Of a stretch of DNA of 64,000 bases, positions 1 to 9,433 are shown in pieces (within the stretch, counting starts at the first letter, position 1; every line of letters begins with the position of its first letter). The stretch spans positions 310,001 to 374,000 of the forward strand of contig JBCBAC010000001.1 in the NCBI GenBank assembly GCA_038532735.1, in the 5' to 3' direction. The translations under genes and the position numbers were made by a program. This stretch comes from JAHTBL01 sp038532735 (GTDB lineage Bacteria > Pseudomonadota > Alphaproteobacteria > Rhodobacterales > Rhodobacteraceae). The notes under the pieces are model-generated. The model worked only from the letters and a program-made list of their open reading frames with translations, made no database searches and was not told the origin of the DNA.

Positions 1-294
1 CTTGAGAAAGGGGTTGGTGGCGCCGTTGCTGTGATGTCGGCGCAAGTGGATGACATGACCAAAACCCTTAGCCAGGCAGAGGCCACCGCCCAGAAATCTG
101 CCAGCGATCTTGAGGCTGCAACCGTGCGCGCAGAGGCTGCGGTCACCCGACTTGAGCTGCTTCTCGCGTCACTTCATGATCTCCCGGAGCAGCCGGCACC
201 GGCACCAGCGCCGGTTGCTGCTCCGCCCCCGGTTGACGAATCCTCGCCGCCCCCGACGGCTTTCGTACGGCACCGTGAAAGAAGCGGAGCTTAG
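1..294 (+). CDS. Unknown protein in the flagellar cluster, 5' end outside the window
   Basis: The reading frame is open from base 1 to a TAG stop at 292-294, so only the last 97 residues are visible. They form an alanine- and glutamate-rich stretch likely to be helical or coiled-coil (about residues 10-55 of the visible part), followed by a proline/alanine-rich linker and a basic tail. I recognise no family. It lies three bases upstream of the MotE-like gene and in the same direction, so it is probably part of the same flagellar operon. Function is not assigned. Confidence 0.6.
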   Translation, partial: LEKGVGGAVAVMSAQVDDMTKTLSQAEATAQKSASDLEAATVRAEAAVTRLELLLASLHDLPEQPAPAPAPVAAPPPVDESSPPPTAFVRHRERSGA

Positions 295-297
295 ATC

Positions 298-864
298 ATG
301 GCAAAAAGGTCTAAGTCGCGCCCTCGCGTTCTGCTGATTCTATGTGGTCTTTTGTTGGGCTCTGCTGTCCTGCGCGGCGTCGATATTGCGGGCCCGGCTA
401 TTGCGGCGGTCGAAGAAAAGGCCAACGAAGTCGCTGGAAAAGAACCAATTTCCGATCCTGAAGAGGATGCGCTTCTAGCGCGACTTCTGACACGAGATTC
501 CGCGCTATCTGATCGCGAGAAAAAGCTCGAAGAGCGCCTTGCGATGCTCGAAGTCGCTGAAGCTGAACTGACCGCGATGATCGACGCGCTTGATGCTGCG
601 GAAGAGAAATTGGCCGCAACAATTGCCTTGTCTGAGACGGCATCAAGCGATGACATCGCTTTGCTGACAAAGGTCTATCAACAGATGAAGCCGAAAGATG
701 CAGCGAAAGTGTTCGAGCAGATGATGCCCGAATTCGCCGCAGGTTTCTTGGGGGCCATGAAGCCCGACGCTGCTGCAGCGGTTCTTTCAGGCCTCTCGCC
801 CGAAAAAGCATATGCGATCAGCGTTTTACTGGCGGGCCGCAACGCAAAAGCGCCCACAAAATAG
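298..864 (+). CDS. MotE-like flagellar motor chaperone (MgtE N-terminal-like domain)
   Basis: A 188-residue protein with one N-terminal hydrophobic segment (about residues 9-27), a charged coiled coil (about 60-115) and a C-terminal domain of about 60 residues with the pattern VYQQMKPKDAAKVFEQM...FLGAMKPDAAAAVLSGL. That pattern is the MgtE N-terminal-like fold of MotE proteins, which in rhizobia are periplasmic chaperones for the motor protein MotC. It sits 56 bases upstream of motA, in agreement with a motor role. The chaperone function is inferred from family and context; the fold assignment is firmer. Confidence 0.75.
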   Translation: MAKRSKSRPRVLLILCGLLLGSAVLRGVDIAGPAIAAVEEKANEVAGKEPISDPEEDALLARLLTRDSALSDREKKLEERLAMLEVAEAELTAMIDALDAAEEKLAATIALSETASSDDIALLTKVYQQMKPKDAAKVFEQMMPEFAAGFLGAMKPDAAAAVLSGLSPEKAYAISVLLAGRNAKAPTK

Positions 865-920
865 AGACGGTTTCTTAACGCGTTTCTGAAAATGTAGCCG
901 CAACGAAACGGAGGCAGGAC

Positions 921-1790
921 ATGATCAGTATCATCGGGATCGCTGTGATCTTTGTCATGGTCTTTGGCGGCTATATGGCTGCCGGCGGCAAGATGGGGAT
1001 TATTCTAAAATCGCTCCCATACGAGTTTACGATGATTGGGGGTGCCGCATTGGGGGCGTTCCTTCTGTCCAATGACTCTGCCGCTGCCAAAAAGACTGTC
1101 AAAGACATTGGCAAGGTCTTTAAAGGCCCAGTTTGGAAGGCAGAGGATTATCGTGATCTTTTATGTCTTCTCTTTGAACTGATCAGGCTTGCGCGCTCTA
1201 ATCCTGTCGGTCTCGAAGAACATATCGAGGATCCGGAAGCCTCTTCTATCTTTGGGAAATATCCCAAAATTCAAAAAGATCATGAGGCGGTGGATCTGAT
1301 CTGCGATACCCTGCGGTCTGCGTCGATGAACTATGATGATCCGCATCAGGTCGAAGAAGTCTTGGAAAAGCGTATGGATGCCACACTGCATCATTCGCTG
1401 CACTCCAGCCATGCTTTGCAGTCAGTGGCCGATGCCCTGCCAGCACTTGGAATTGTCGCCGCTGTTTTGGGCGTGATCAAGACGATGGGATCCATCGACC
1501 AACCGCCAGAAATTCTAGGTAAACTGATCGGGGGCGCGCTTGTCGGCACATTCTTGGGCGTCTTCCTGGCCTATGGTTTGGTCGGCCCATTTTCCGGCAA
1601 AGTAAAATCGGTGATCGAAGAAGACAGCCATTTTTACCTTCTTATTCGCGAGGTTCTGGTCGCAAATCTGCATAATCACGCGACGAATATCTGCATCGAA
1701 GTCGGTCGCCAGAACATGCCGCACCATCATCGTCCTTCGTTCACAGACCTTGATGAGGCGCTTTCCGTAATCAAAAAGGAAACCGCATGA
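921..1790 (+). CDS. motA: Flagellar motor stator protein MotA
   Basis: A 289-residue inner-membrane protein, the usual MotA length. Hydrophobic segments lie near residues 1-22, 30-50, 172-192 and 205-228, with a large charged cytoplasmic loop between the second and third. The third/fourth helix region contains the proline and glycine pattern LPALGIVAAVLGVIKTMGSIDQPP typical of the proton channel. MotA surrounds MotB to convert proton flow into torque. GGAGG at 910-914 is a good ribosome binding site. No motB lies beside it in this window. The stop overlaps the start of the next gene by four bases. Confidence 0.95.
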   Translation: MISIIGIAVIFVMVFGGYMAAGGKMGIILKSLPYEFTMIGGAALGAFLLSNDSAAAKKTVKDIGKVFKGPVWKAEDYRDLLCLLFELIRLARSNPVGLEEHIEDPEASSIFGKYPKIQKDHEAVDLICDTLRSASMNYDDPHQVEEVLEKRMDATLHHSLHSSHALQSVADALPALGIVAAVLGVIKTMGSIDQPPEILGKLIGGALVGTFLGVFLAYGLVGPFSGKVKSVIEEDSHFYLLIREVLVANLHNHATNICIEVGRQNMPHHHRPSFTDLDEALSVIKKETA

Positions 1791-3856
1791 GATGGGCTTT
1801 GGCATTTGCTTTCTTGGCATGGCCCGTCGGGGTCCAGGCTGCGCCATTGAAGGTTAAAGCAGCGGATCACGACGCTTTTTCCCGTGTCGTTTTCTATGGT
1901 CAGGATCCACGCGACTGGTCGGTACTCAAGACATCTGCGGGGTATCTTCTGCAAAAGCCAGATGCAGTTTTTGAGACCTCAGAGGTTTATGCCCGCATGT
2001 CAAAAGATCGGATCTCAGACCTGATCGCGACGGACGAAGGTGTTTTCTTACAGGTAGATTGCGACTGCCATGCCAATACTTTTTTCCTGGAACCAGACAT
2101 GGTCGTTGTGGATATCAACGATGGGTCAGGGCAAGATCTGGGCCTGACCCGCTCGGCCTTAACCGCTGATCAGCGCGCTGGACTTCAGGCCGCTTTATCC
2201 AAAAGATCTGTAAAGCCGAAACCAGTTGATCTGGAGGATCTAGATCGTGAGACTGAACTGGCTGAAGCTGTTTCTATTGCCGAAGCGCTCTTGCTTGAAC
2301 AGCTGGGTCGCGCTGCCAGCCAGGGGTTGGCATCCCCTCGGGAAGATACTCACTTGCCAACCAGCAATGAAATCACACCGATGACACCACGTAATCCGTC
2401 CGTTGAAAGCAACATACTCTCAACACGTACGGGACTTGATTTTATCGACGCAGGTTTTGAGGCGGAAGAGCGTCAAGCAGCCGAATGCGTAGCGCAGGAT
2501 CATCTTCCCTCACTATCGTGGAGCCACCATGGCGATTTTGCGGTGGGCCTTGGTCATCTCAGATCTGAACTTGCGGATGCCACGGATCGCATCTCGGCTG
2601 ATCGCAAGCTGGCCTTGGCGCGGCACTATCTCGCGCACGGGTTCACCTTGGAGGCATATACTTTGCTGTCCAAGGAAGCGTCGGAAGAAGCGACTATTGT
2701 CAAGCAGTTGGTCGGCTTGATTGAACAAACAGACTTGCCAAAGCCGTGGCCCGATACGCCGGTCGACTGCCCTGGAACGTCTGCAATCTGGCACATTCTT
2801 GCGGCCCCAACGGATCCGATATTCGAAGAACTCGGCAAAAGTGCACTTCGCGCTTTTCCGGAATTACCACCAGATCTCGCAAAGGTTGTTGTGCCCCGAT
2901 TGATTGAGCTTGCCTATATCGCAGACAGGCCATCCCTTGCAGCTGATATGGCAACCCAGCTGAAATATGTCTTGGGGGAGGACGGTAAGGATGTGGACGC
3001 AAAGCTACCTATCTCAAGCCTTGCTGAATCCTCCGAGAGCGCAGAACTCCTTTCCATCGCCCGCAGTTCTGACATGAAGTCGCCTGATGCTCTCATCGCA
3101 TATGTGGCGCTTCAATTTGCAAACCAAGAACCGCTTCCATCCGATATTCCAGAACTGATTAACGCCTATGTTTTTGAGGCCAAAGGAACAGAGCGATACG
3201 AACCGCTTGAGCGGGCCCGGATGATGGCGGCGGCATTGAGCGGTGAATTCGGACGCCCCTTTGCGGCCCTCAGTACGATGACCAACGATACAGAGTTTGA
3301 GACAGGTCTATATGCGATATTGGCGAATTCCGGGTCTGATATGCAGTTCTTGCGATATGGCTCGCGCGATATTCCGGCGCTCCATGCGGATCTGGCCTTA
3401 CAAATGTCCGCGCGCATGCTTGATTTGGGCTTTGATGACATCGCCTTTGCATGGTTGCCAAATGATATGGCTCCCGAAACCCGGCTGTTGCGTGCAAAGG
3501 TCTTCCTAAAAGGCGAACGATTTGACGATGTCCTCTCTGAACTGGCTGGCCAGGAGGATGTTGAAGCCAAAGCCATCCGCGCCGAGGCGCATCTTAAGAT
3601 GCGGTCCTATGCTAGGGCAGCGCGTGATTTCTCCGACGCAGATCTGAAAGCGTCTTCACTCCGCGCGGCTTTGATCGCACGCGATCCGTCTTTAATGTCA
3701 GAGCATCTTGGCGATGAACAAACACAGCTTTTGACAACGCCTTTGCCAAGCCCAACGGATGAGATGGCCTTGTCTAAGGACCGCGAGTTGATTGCGTTGA
3801 CGCAGAAAAAGTCTGCATCCTTGAAAGATGCACTTGCGGTGTTTGAAAAACCTTAG
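1787..3856 (+). CDS. Secreted TPR-like protein of the flagellar cluster, unknown function
   Basis: A 689-residue protein that starts with a clear Sec signal peptide (about residues 1-19, cleavage near VQA-AP). The middle and C-terminal parts are rich in alpha-helical, alanine/leucine-rich repeats resembling degenerate tetratricopeptide repeats (for example around residues 555-620). It overlaps motA by four bases (ATGA) and precedes a lytic transglycosylase, so it is probably translated together with motA. A periplasmic scaffold for the stator or rod would fit, but that is inference; I know only that such large proteins recur beside motA in roseobacter clusters. Confidence 0.8.
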   Translation: MRWALAFAFLAWPVGVQAAPLKVKAADHDAFSRVVFYGQDPRDWSVLKTSAGYLLQKPDAVFETSEVYARMSKDRISDLIATDEGVFLQVDCDCHANTFFLEPDMVVVDINDGSGQDLGLTRSALTADQRAGLQAALSKRSVKPKPVDLEDLDRETELAEAVSIAEALLLEQLGRAASQGLASPREDTHLPTSNEITPMTPRNPSVESNILSTRTGLDFIDAGFEAEERQAAECVAQDHLPSLSWSHHGDFAVGLGHLRSELADATDRISADRKLALARHYLAHGFTLEAYTLLSKEASEEATIVKQLVGLIEQTDLPKPWPDTPVDCPGTSAIWHILAAPTDPIFEELGKSALRAFPELPPDLAKVVVPRLIELAYIADRPSLAADMATQLKYVLGEDGKDVDAKLPISSLAESSESAELLSIARSSDMKSPDALIAYVALQFANQEPLPSDIPELINAYVFEAKGTERYEPLERARMMAAALSGEFGRPFAALSTMTNDTEFETGLYAILANSGSDMQFLRYGSRDIPALHADLALQMSARMLDLGFDDIAFAWLPNDMAPETRLLRAKVFLKGERFDDVLSELAGQEDVEAKAIRAEAHLKMRSYARAARDFSDADLKASSLRAALIARDPSLMSEHLGDEQTQLLTTPLPSPTDEMALSKDRELIALTQKKSASLKDALAVFEKP

Positions 3857-3928
3857 TCGCGATCTTGGTTACCAAATCTAAAGACCCGCTCCCTAGTTTC
3901 ATGATCAAGCAGCAGAAGGCGCTTTTTC

Positions 3929-4651
3929 GTGATTCCCATAAAACCCGTATTCTTCGTGGCGTTTGTCTTCTTGGCAGGCTTTTTTCCCAGATCAGCAACC
4001 GCAGAAGCGGACATGTGCTTGCAAGCTGCGCATGTTGCCTCAGCGCAAACTGGCGTTCCTATTTCGGTCCTTTGGGCGATTAGTCTGACGGAGACGGGTC
4101 GCAAGTCGAACGGCACTTTCCAGCCATGGCCATGGACAGTGAACATGGAAGGCAAGGGTGTCTGGTTCGACACAGACGAAGAGGCACGCGCCTATGTGTT
4201 CAAGCACTATAAGCGCGGGGCACGTAGCTTTGATGTTGGCTGCTTTCAGATCAACTACAAATGGCATGGGGAGAATTTCGCGTCCATCGAAGAGATGTTC
4301 GATCCGCTGCCCAATGCCCTCTACGCAGCGAAGTTTTTGACCGATCTTCATAACGAGATGGGCGATTGGAGCAAAGCCGCCGGCGCCTATCATTCACGAA
4401 CCGAGAAATACGCGCGCAAATATCGCAAGCGGTTCAACGCGTTCCGCGCAGCTTATGCCGACAAGATGCCCGAAACGCCTGTCCCCCCAGCTGAAAGACA
4501 ACCGGTTCAGCTTGCCGCGCGTGAAGACCCCCCTGTGCGTGAGAATCACTTCCCACTTCTGATGCACTCCTCCGGGTCGGGCGCGCTTGGTTCGCTGGTT
4601 CCGTTATCTGGACGGCAGGCCAAACCCTTCTTCGGTCAACCGCGAGGGTGA
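3929..4651 (+). CDS. Lytic transglycosylase (SLT family), flagellar
   Basis: A 240-residue secreted SLT-type transglycosylase that would cleave peptidoglycan, probably to let the flagellar rod pass. Start is GTG at 3929, preceded by AGAAGG at 3913-3918. There is a signal peptide (about 1-25, ending ATA-EAD), the catalytic glutamate in SLTETGRKS (Glu55), the motif DVGCFQINYKWHG and the motif AGAYHS. After about residue 180 the protein is a proline-rich tail. In alphaproteobacteria the FlgJ rod-cap protein lacks a muramidase domain, and the FlgJ at 18616-18888 does too, so this gene probably supplies the missing activity. Confidence 0.88.
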   Translation: MIPIKPVFFVAFVFLAGFFPRSATAEADMCLQAAHVASAQTGVPISVLWAISLTETGRKSNGTFQPWPWTVNMEGKGVWFDTDEEARAYVFKHYKRGARSFDVGCFQINYKWHGENFASIEEMFDPLPNALYAAKFLTDLHNEMGDWSKAAGAYHSRTEKYARKYRKRFNAFRAAYADKMPETPVPPAERQPVQLAAREDPPVRENHFPLLMHSSGSGALGSLVPLSGRQAKPFFGQPRG

Positions 4652-4655
4652 CGTG

Positions 4656-6734
4656 GTGAAGCTCACGCTAGATAACGTCTTTCAGCCAACGATCCTACTG
4701 GCGTTGGCCCTAATGGCAGTGATCCTGATGATGATCCTGCCTATGCCTGCTTGGGTTTTGGATATTGGATTGGCCGGGTCATTTGCCCTTGCGATCCTTA
4801 TCTTCACAATCACCTTGTTCATCGAGCGACCGCTCGATTTTTCGGTCTTTCCGACGGTGCTTCTAGCATCGCTTATGCTGCGCCTGTCGATGAATGTCTC
4901 ATCCACGAAGCTCATCATTGGCGAGGGGCATACGGGCACAAACGCGGCTGGAGATGTGATCGAAGCCTTCGCGAATTTCATCATGGGCGGCAGTGTCGTG
5001 ATGGGGCTCGTCGTTTTCGGCGTCCTGCTGATCGTGAACTTCATAGTGATTACAAAGGGCGCGGCCCGCATGGCCGAAGTTGGTGCGCGGTTTGCCCTTG
5101 ATGGTATGCCCGGTAAGCAATTGGCGATTGATGCCGATATGTCTGCAGGGGCAATTGATCACGCCGAAGCCAAAGCGCGCCGCGAGACAGAGCAGGCCGA
5201 GACAACTTTCTTCGGATCGCTTGATGGTGCCTCGAAGTTCGTGAAAGGTGACGCGGTTGCAGGCCTTCTGATCACGCTATTGAATATGGTGATGGGGCTT
5301 GTGATCGGCGTGACGCTTCACGGTATGCCCCTTGGCACGGCTTTTGAGACCTACGCGATCCTTACTGTTGGCGATGGCTTGGTTACGCAAATTCCGGCGG
5401 TGATCATTTCCATCGCGTCGGCCCTCTTGCTTGCACGCGGCGGGTCAAAAGGAACTGCAGATTTCGCACTGGTCGGCCAATTGGGTCGCTACCCTGCAGC
5501 CCTTGCAACGGTCGCTGTGCTGATGGCGATCTTTGCATTTGTGCCGGGCCTGCCCTTCATGCCTTTCATGTTCGGTGCGCTGATCCTTGGCGCATGTGCC
5601 GCGAAGATCTATCGCGATCAGGCCAATGCCGAGGCGCCAGTTGAAGAGATTGTCCAAGACCCCAAGGAAGAGGCGCAAAGCCTTGGGGACATCCTTGATC
5701 TGGACGACATCCATGTCGAATTCGCGCCGGACCTCATCAATATGGTGCTGGATCCGGCCACAGGACTAGATGCCCGCATTGCCAATATGCGCGTCCATGT
5801 TGCGACCAATTTTGGCCTGATCCTACCAGACATTCGCCTGACAGACGATCCATCACTGCCCACTGGTCACTACGCTGTCAAAATCCAAGGTGTGAAACAG
5901 GCCGAAGATCGACTTGTCCCGTCGCGTGTTCTTGCGATTGGGGGCGAGCCTGATCAATTGCCTGAAGGTGAGGATGTCAGCGAACCGGTATACCAAGCCC
6001 CGGCGCGTTGGGTCTCTCCCGACGATCAGGATGATCTTGTGCTTAGCGGCATCACGACCGTGACCCCGACAGAGGTGCTGGCCACCCATCTGTTAGAGAT
6101 CATCAAAAGCAATTTCTCGCGCCTTCTTTCGTTGAAAGCGCTGCGGCGTCTTTTGGACGAGATGGTGAATCTGTCTGACCTGAAGCGGTCCGAGGCGAAC
6201 CGCAAAATCATTGATGAGCTGATGCCCGACAAGGTCTCACCAGATCTGCTTTTGTCTATTCTACGCCTGCTTCTGGAAGAGCGGGTGTCGATCCGCAATC
6301 TTCCCCTGATCCTCGAAGCGACGGCAGAGGCGCGTACTGTGCACCCTACAGCGGAAGCCATCTGCGAACATGTCCGCCAACGTCTTGGCTTCCAGATGAT
6401 TGCCGAACTGCGCCGTGCCGACGGCACCATCCCGCTGATCCAGCTCGCTCCGGAGTGGGAGGAAACCTTTGCCACCTACACCCTAGATGCGGAGCGCAAT
6501 CCAGGCGATGTGGCTTTGCCACCTTCTGACTTCAACAGGCTCGCAACAGGCGTGGCAGAGAAGCTTTCGAAAGCCAGCGAAACGGGACTATACCCGGCCA
6601 TCGTTACTTCCGTGCGGCGACGCCGCTTCTTACGGACGGTGATGGTGGCAAAGGACATCACCAACCCGGTGCTGTCTTTCGATGAGATTGGCACCGACGC
6701 GCGCCCATCACTTGTCGGGCTTGTGCCTGGATGA
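4656..6734 (+). CDS. flhA: Flagellar biosynthesis protein FlhA
   Basis: FlhA is the large export-gate component of the flagellar type III secretion system. The protein has an N-terminal half with about eight membrane segments (to about residue 315), including the conserved FHIPEP region (GVRFALDGMPGKQLAIDADM-like stretch near 155-175), and a C-terminal cytoplasmic domain that docks chaperones. I choose GTG at 4656 because GAGGG at 4644-4648 gives seven bases of spacing and a normal length of 692 residues; GTG 4653 is almost as good. A longer frame from 4587 overlaps the transglycosylase and is unlikely. Confidence 0.95.
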   Translation: MKLTLDNVFQPTILLALALMAVILMMILPMPAWVLDIGLAGSFALAILIFTITLFIERPLDFSVFPTVLLASLMLRLSMNVSSTKLIIGEGHTGTNAAGDVIEAFANFIMGGSVVMGLVVFGVLLIVNFIVITKGAARMAEVGARFALDGMPGKQLAIDADMSAGAIDHAEAKARRETEQAETTFFGSLDGASKFVKGDAVAGLLITLLNMVMGLVIGVTLHGMPLGTAFETYAILTVGDGLVTQIPAVIISIASALLLARGGSKGTADFALVGQLGRYPAALATVAVLMAIFAFVPGLPFMPFMFGALILGACAAKIYRDQANAEAPVEEIVQDPKEEAQSLGDILDLDDIHVEFAPDLINMVLDPATGLDARIANMRVHVATNFGLILPDIRLTDDPSLPTGHYAVKIQGVKQAEDRLVPSRVLAIGGEPDQLPEGEDVSEPVYQAPARWVSPDDQDDLVLSGITTVTPTEVLATHLLEIIKSNFSRLLSLKALRRLLDEMVNLSDLKRSEANRKIIDELMPDKVSPDLLLSILRLLLEERVSIRNLPLILEATAEARTVHPTAEAICEHVRQRLGFQMIAELRRADGTIPLIQLAPEWEETFATYTLDAERNPGDVALPPSDFNRLATGVAEKLSKASETGLYPAIVTSVRRRRFLRTVMVAKDITNPVLSFDEIGTDARPSLVGLVPG

Positions 6735-7513
6735 TGGAGGCGCTTGAAACCGTCGCAGGTCTTTCGCGGGACGTGCTATGGATCAGCTTTGTGGTCTTCC
6801 TGCGTGTCGGCGCGATGATGGCGCTGATGCCTGGGTTTGGGGAACAAAGCGTTCCGCAGCGCATCCGGCTGGTGCTGACCTTTGGCTTTACCCTAATTGT
6901 AATCCCGGCCCTGATCACCGAGATCCCAGAGCAGGGCAACCTACAACCGCTCGATATCCTTCGGATCATCCTGGTTGAAGTTCTGGCTGGTCTTGCGCTG
7001 GGCATCGCAGTGCGCCTTTTTGTGTTGGCCTTGCAGACATCTGCTGCGATTGCCGCGCAATCAACCTCGCTCTCGCAAGTATTTGGTGGCGTCGGCGTCG
7101 ACCCGCAGCCCGCTATTGGCAGCATCCTTCTTGTGTCTGGATTGGCCATCGCCGTGATGTCGGGCCTCCACCTTCAAGCGGTGAAGCTGATCTTGCTGTC
7201 GTATCAGATCATCCCAAGCGGCGCTTTCCCGGTTGCGTCCGACTTAAGTGCTTGGGGGTTGGCGCAGGTCACCCATGCATTTGCGCTAGCTTTCACCTTA
7301 GCAGCGCCTTTTGTGATCGCGTCGCTCATCTACAATGTCGCCCTGGGCGTCATCAACAAAGCCATGCCACAACTGATGGTCGCCTTCGTCGGCGCGCCTG
7401 CGATCACGGCGGGTGGCATGATGCTGATGGTTATCGCGATCCCGATCATGCTGAGCATCTGGGTCGATGATCTTGGCAAGTTCTTCATCTCCCCGTTCGG
7501 GGGCTTGCAATGA
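6731..7513 (+). CDS. fliR: Flagellar biosynthetic protein FliR
   Basis: A 260-residue polytopic membrane protein with the FliR/SctT pattern, including FLRVGAMMALMPGFGEQSVP near the N terminus and ISSAVFFGG-like small-residue helices. With FliP and FliQ it forms the helical export gate entrance. Its start overlaps the flhA stop (ATGATGG) and its stop overlaps flhB by four bases, so flhA-fliR-flhB are translationally coupled. fliQ is encoded on the opposite strand at 12081-12347; fliP is not in the window. Confidence 0.95.
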   Translation: MMEALETVAGLSRDVLWISFVVFLRVGAMMALMPGFGEQSVPQRIRLVLTFGFTLIVIPALITEIPEQGNLQPLDILRIILVEVLAGLALGIAVRLFVLALQTSAAIAAQSTSLSQVFGGVGVDPQPAIGSILLVSGLAIAVMSGLHLQAVKLILLSYQIIPSGAFPVASDLSAWGLAQVTHAFALAFTLAAPFVIASLIYNVALGVINKAMPQLMVAFVGAPAITAGGMMLMVIAIPIMLSIWVDDLGKFFISPFGGLQ

Positions 7514-8592
7514 GCGAAGAAGAAAGCAGCGAAAAGCAACACGAACCGACGCAGAAAAAGCTTGATGATGCTCGCAAGAAAGGGGAAGTGCCGCGATCAA
7601 CTGACCTTAATACCGCCGCTGCGTATGGGGGCTTTTTGATTGTCGCTGTATCAATCGGTGCGGCTTTGCTGACGGATACCGGCACGACATTGATGATCCT
7701 TCTGGATCGCTCCCACGAACTGTCGCAGCTTATTTTTGAAAGCCCCGCAGCTCCGGTGGTTGGGGGCGTCATGGCCAGTTTGGGTGGCTCACTTCTGCCA
7801 TGGTTTGGTTTGCCAGCGGTGGCTGTTCTGCTCACGATTATCGCGCAGCGCAGTTTCATCGTGACGCCGAGCAAGCTGATGCCCAAGGCCTCCAGGATCT
7901 CGGTTCTGTCGAATGCCAAAAACAAGTTTGGGCGCACGGGCCTGTTCGAGTTTGCGAAAAGCGCGGTCAAGCTGATTATCTATTGCGTCTTGTTGGGCGT
8001 CTTTCTGGTGGCCAACCTCAACGATATTGTCAGCACGCTTTATCTGTCGCCCGCGATGGCTCTGTCTTTACTGGCTGGCCTTACGGTAAAGTTTCTCGCA
8101 GTGGTCTTGGTGATCTCGTTAGCGATTGGCTGCGTCGACTTCTTCTGGCAGCGCTTCGATCACATGATGAAAAACCGCATGTCGCACGAGGATCTCAAGA
8201 AGGAGGTTAAATCCTCCGAAGGGGATCCGCAGGTGAAGCAGCAACGCCGCCAGCGTGGGTATGAGATCGCGATGAACCAAATGCTCGCGGACGTGCCGAA
8301 AGCCGACGTCGTCATTGTGAACCCAACGCATTATGCCGTGGCCCTAAGTTGGAGCCGCCAAGCAGGCGCGGCCCCTGTCGTCGTGGCAAAAGGCGTTGAC
8401 GAGGTTGCAGCGCGTATTCGTGAAACAGCAACCGATGCGAATGTCGCAATCCATTCTGATCCGCCGACCGCGCGTGCGATTTTTGCGACGGTCGAGATTG
8501 GCCAGGAAGTTCTGCCAGAGCATTACAAGCCCGTTGCGGCCGCGATCAGGTTTGCCGATGCCCTGCGCGGGAAGGCGAAGAAGACCCGATGA
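7510..8592 (+). CDS. flhB: Flagellar export switch protein FlhB
   Basis: A 360-residue protein with a polar N terminus (EEESSEKQHEPTQKKLDDARKKGEVPRS), four membrane segments and a cytoplasmic domain. The self-cleavage motif NPTH is present at residues 271-274 in VVIVNPTHYAVAL; cleavage before the proline switches export from rod/hook to filament proteins. It overlaps fliR by four bases and the next gene by four bases. FlhB reads hook length from FliK (19006-20466). Confidence 0.96.
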   Translation: MSEEESSEKQHEPTQKKLDDARKKGEVPRSTDLNTAAAYGGFLIVAVSIGAALLTDTGTTLMILLDRSHELSQLIFESPAAPVVGGVMASLGGSLLPWFGLPAVAVLLTIIAQRSFIVTPSKLMPKASRISVLSNAKNKFGRTGLFEFAKSAVKLIIYCVLLGVFLVANLNDIVSTLYLSPAMALSLLAGLTVKFLAVVLVISLAIGCVDFFWQRFDHMMKNRMSHEDLKKEVKSSEGDPQVKQQRRQRGYEIAMNQMLADVPKADVVIVNPTHYAVALSWSRQAGAAPVVVAKGVDEVAARIRETATDANVAIHSDPPTARAIFATVEIGQEVLPEHYKPVAAAIRFADALRGKAKKTR

Positions 8593-8969
8593 GCGATAAG
8601 ATCAGAAAACTAGAGCAGTTGAAGACGCTTGCGCATTTGATCCGCACGGCGGAAGAAGCAAAGGTCGCCCAAGCTCGCCAAGCTGAACAAGCCGTGCAGC
8701 ATAAGATTGCGTCCCTGCGGGAGGACCGGAAGTCAGAACTTTCCGCGGCTAAAGACCCCCAGAACAGCCACGCACTGGAGGCATGGCTTGCTTGGTCAAC
8801 AGCCCGGATTGCAGCAGAACAAGCCAAGCAGGCGCGTCAGCGTGCGGAGATTGAAACACGGCTTGCGGACTTTAAGAAAGCCTTTGGCCGATCCAACACC
8901 ATAGATGAATTGCTTGACCGGGAACGTTTTGCAGAAAAGCAAAAACGAGCCCGTGTTCAGCTGTCCTGA
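8589..8969 (+). CDS. Coiled-coil protein, candidate FliJ
   Basis: A 126-residue, highly charged, entirely helical protein dominated by lysine, glutamate, glutamine and alanine, with no signal peptide or membrane segment. Size and coiled-coil composition match FliJ, the stalk protein that links the FliI ATPase to FlhA. It starts inside the end of flhB and its last 13 bases overlap fliL on the other strand. No other FliJ candidate lies near fliI. The family call rests on shape and context, since FliJ sequences diverge strongly. Confidence 0.6.
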   Translation: MSDKIRKLEQLKTLAHLIRTAEEAKVAQARQAEQAVQHKIASLREDRKSELSAAKDPQNSHALEAWLAWSTARIAAEQAKQARQRAEIETRLADFKKAFGRSNTIDELLDRERFAEKQKRARVQLS

Positions 8970-9424
8970 CGAACGATGTCAGTGATCAGAACGTCGTTAA
9001 CCGTTGGCCCAAGGCTATCAACCGCAACAGTTTTCAAGGCGTGGCGCAACGTATCCATTGAGGACGAGTTGGTAAAGGCTCCGTCGAAACCACCGATATT
9101 TGCGTGATCAAACATCACCTGCAAAAACGCATCCCGCAAGCGAGGCTCCCGTGCGTAAACGGCTTCGCGTTCGCCTTGCTTGATCTCAACGGTCAACGCC
9201 AGCACGACGAGCGAGATCACGCGACCCTCTGAAATGACCGGAACAACGAACTGGTTATTCAGTTTGACATACTCAACGTCGCTGGGTTCTTCGGGTTTGG
9301 CTTCTTCCGGCTCGGCAGTCTCTTCGGCCGCAACGGGCTCGGGCGGAGGCAACATCAGCTTGCCGCCGAAAATGCCAGCGCCAGCGCCAAGCGCAAGCAT
9401 GAGGATGGGAAGGATCTTACCCAT
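8957..9424 (-). CDS. fliL: Flagellar basal body-associated protein FliL
   Basis: A 155-residue protein with one N-terminal membrane segment (about residues 4-24), an acidic proline/glutamate linker and a periplasmic domain beginning VEYVKLNNQFVVPV, typical of FliL. FliL rings surround the stator and improve torque and stator stability. It is the last gene of the minus-strand operon that begins with flgB, nine bases after flgH. Its 3' end overlaps the FliJ-like gene convergently by 13 bases. Confidence 0.9.
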   Translation of the reverse strand: MGKILPILMLALGAGAGIFGGKLMLPPPEPVAAEETAEPEEAKPEEPSDVEYVKLNNQFVVPVISEGRVISLVVLALTVEIKQGEREAVYAREPRLRDAFLQVMFDHANIGGFDGAFTNSSSMDTLRHALKTVAVDSLGPTVNDVLITDIVRQDS

Positions 9425-9433
9425 GACAGCCCC

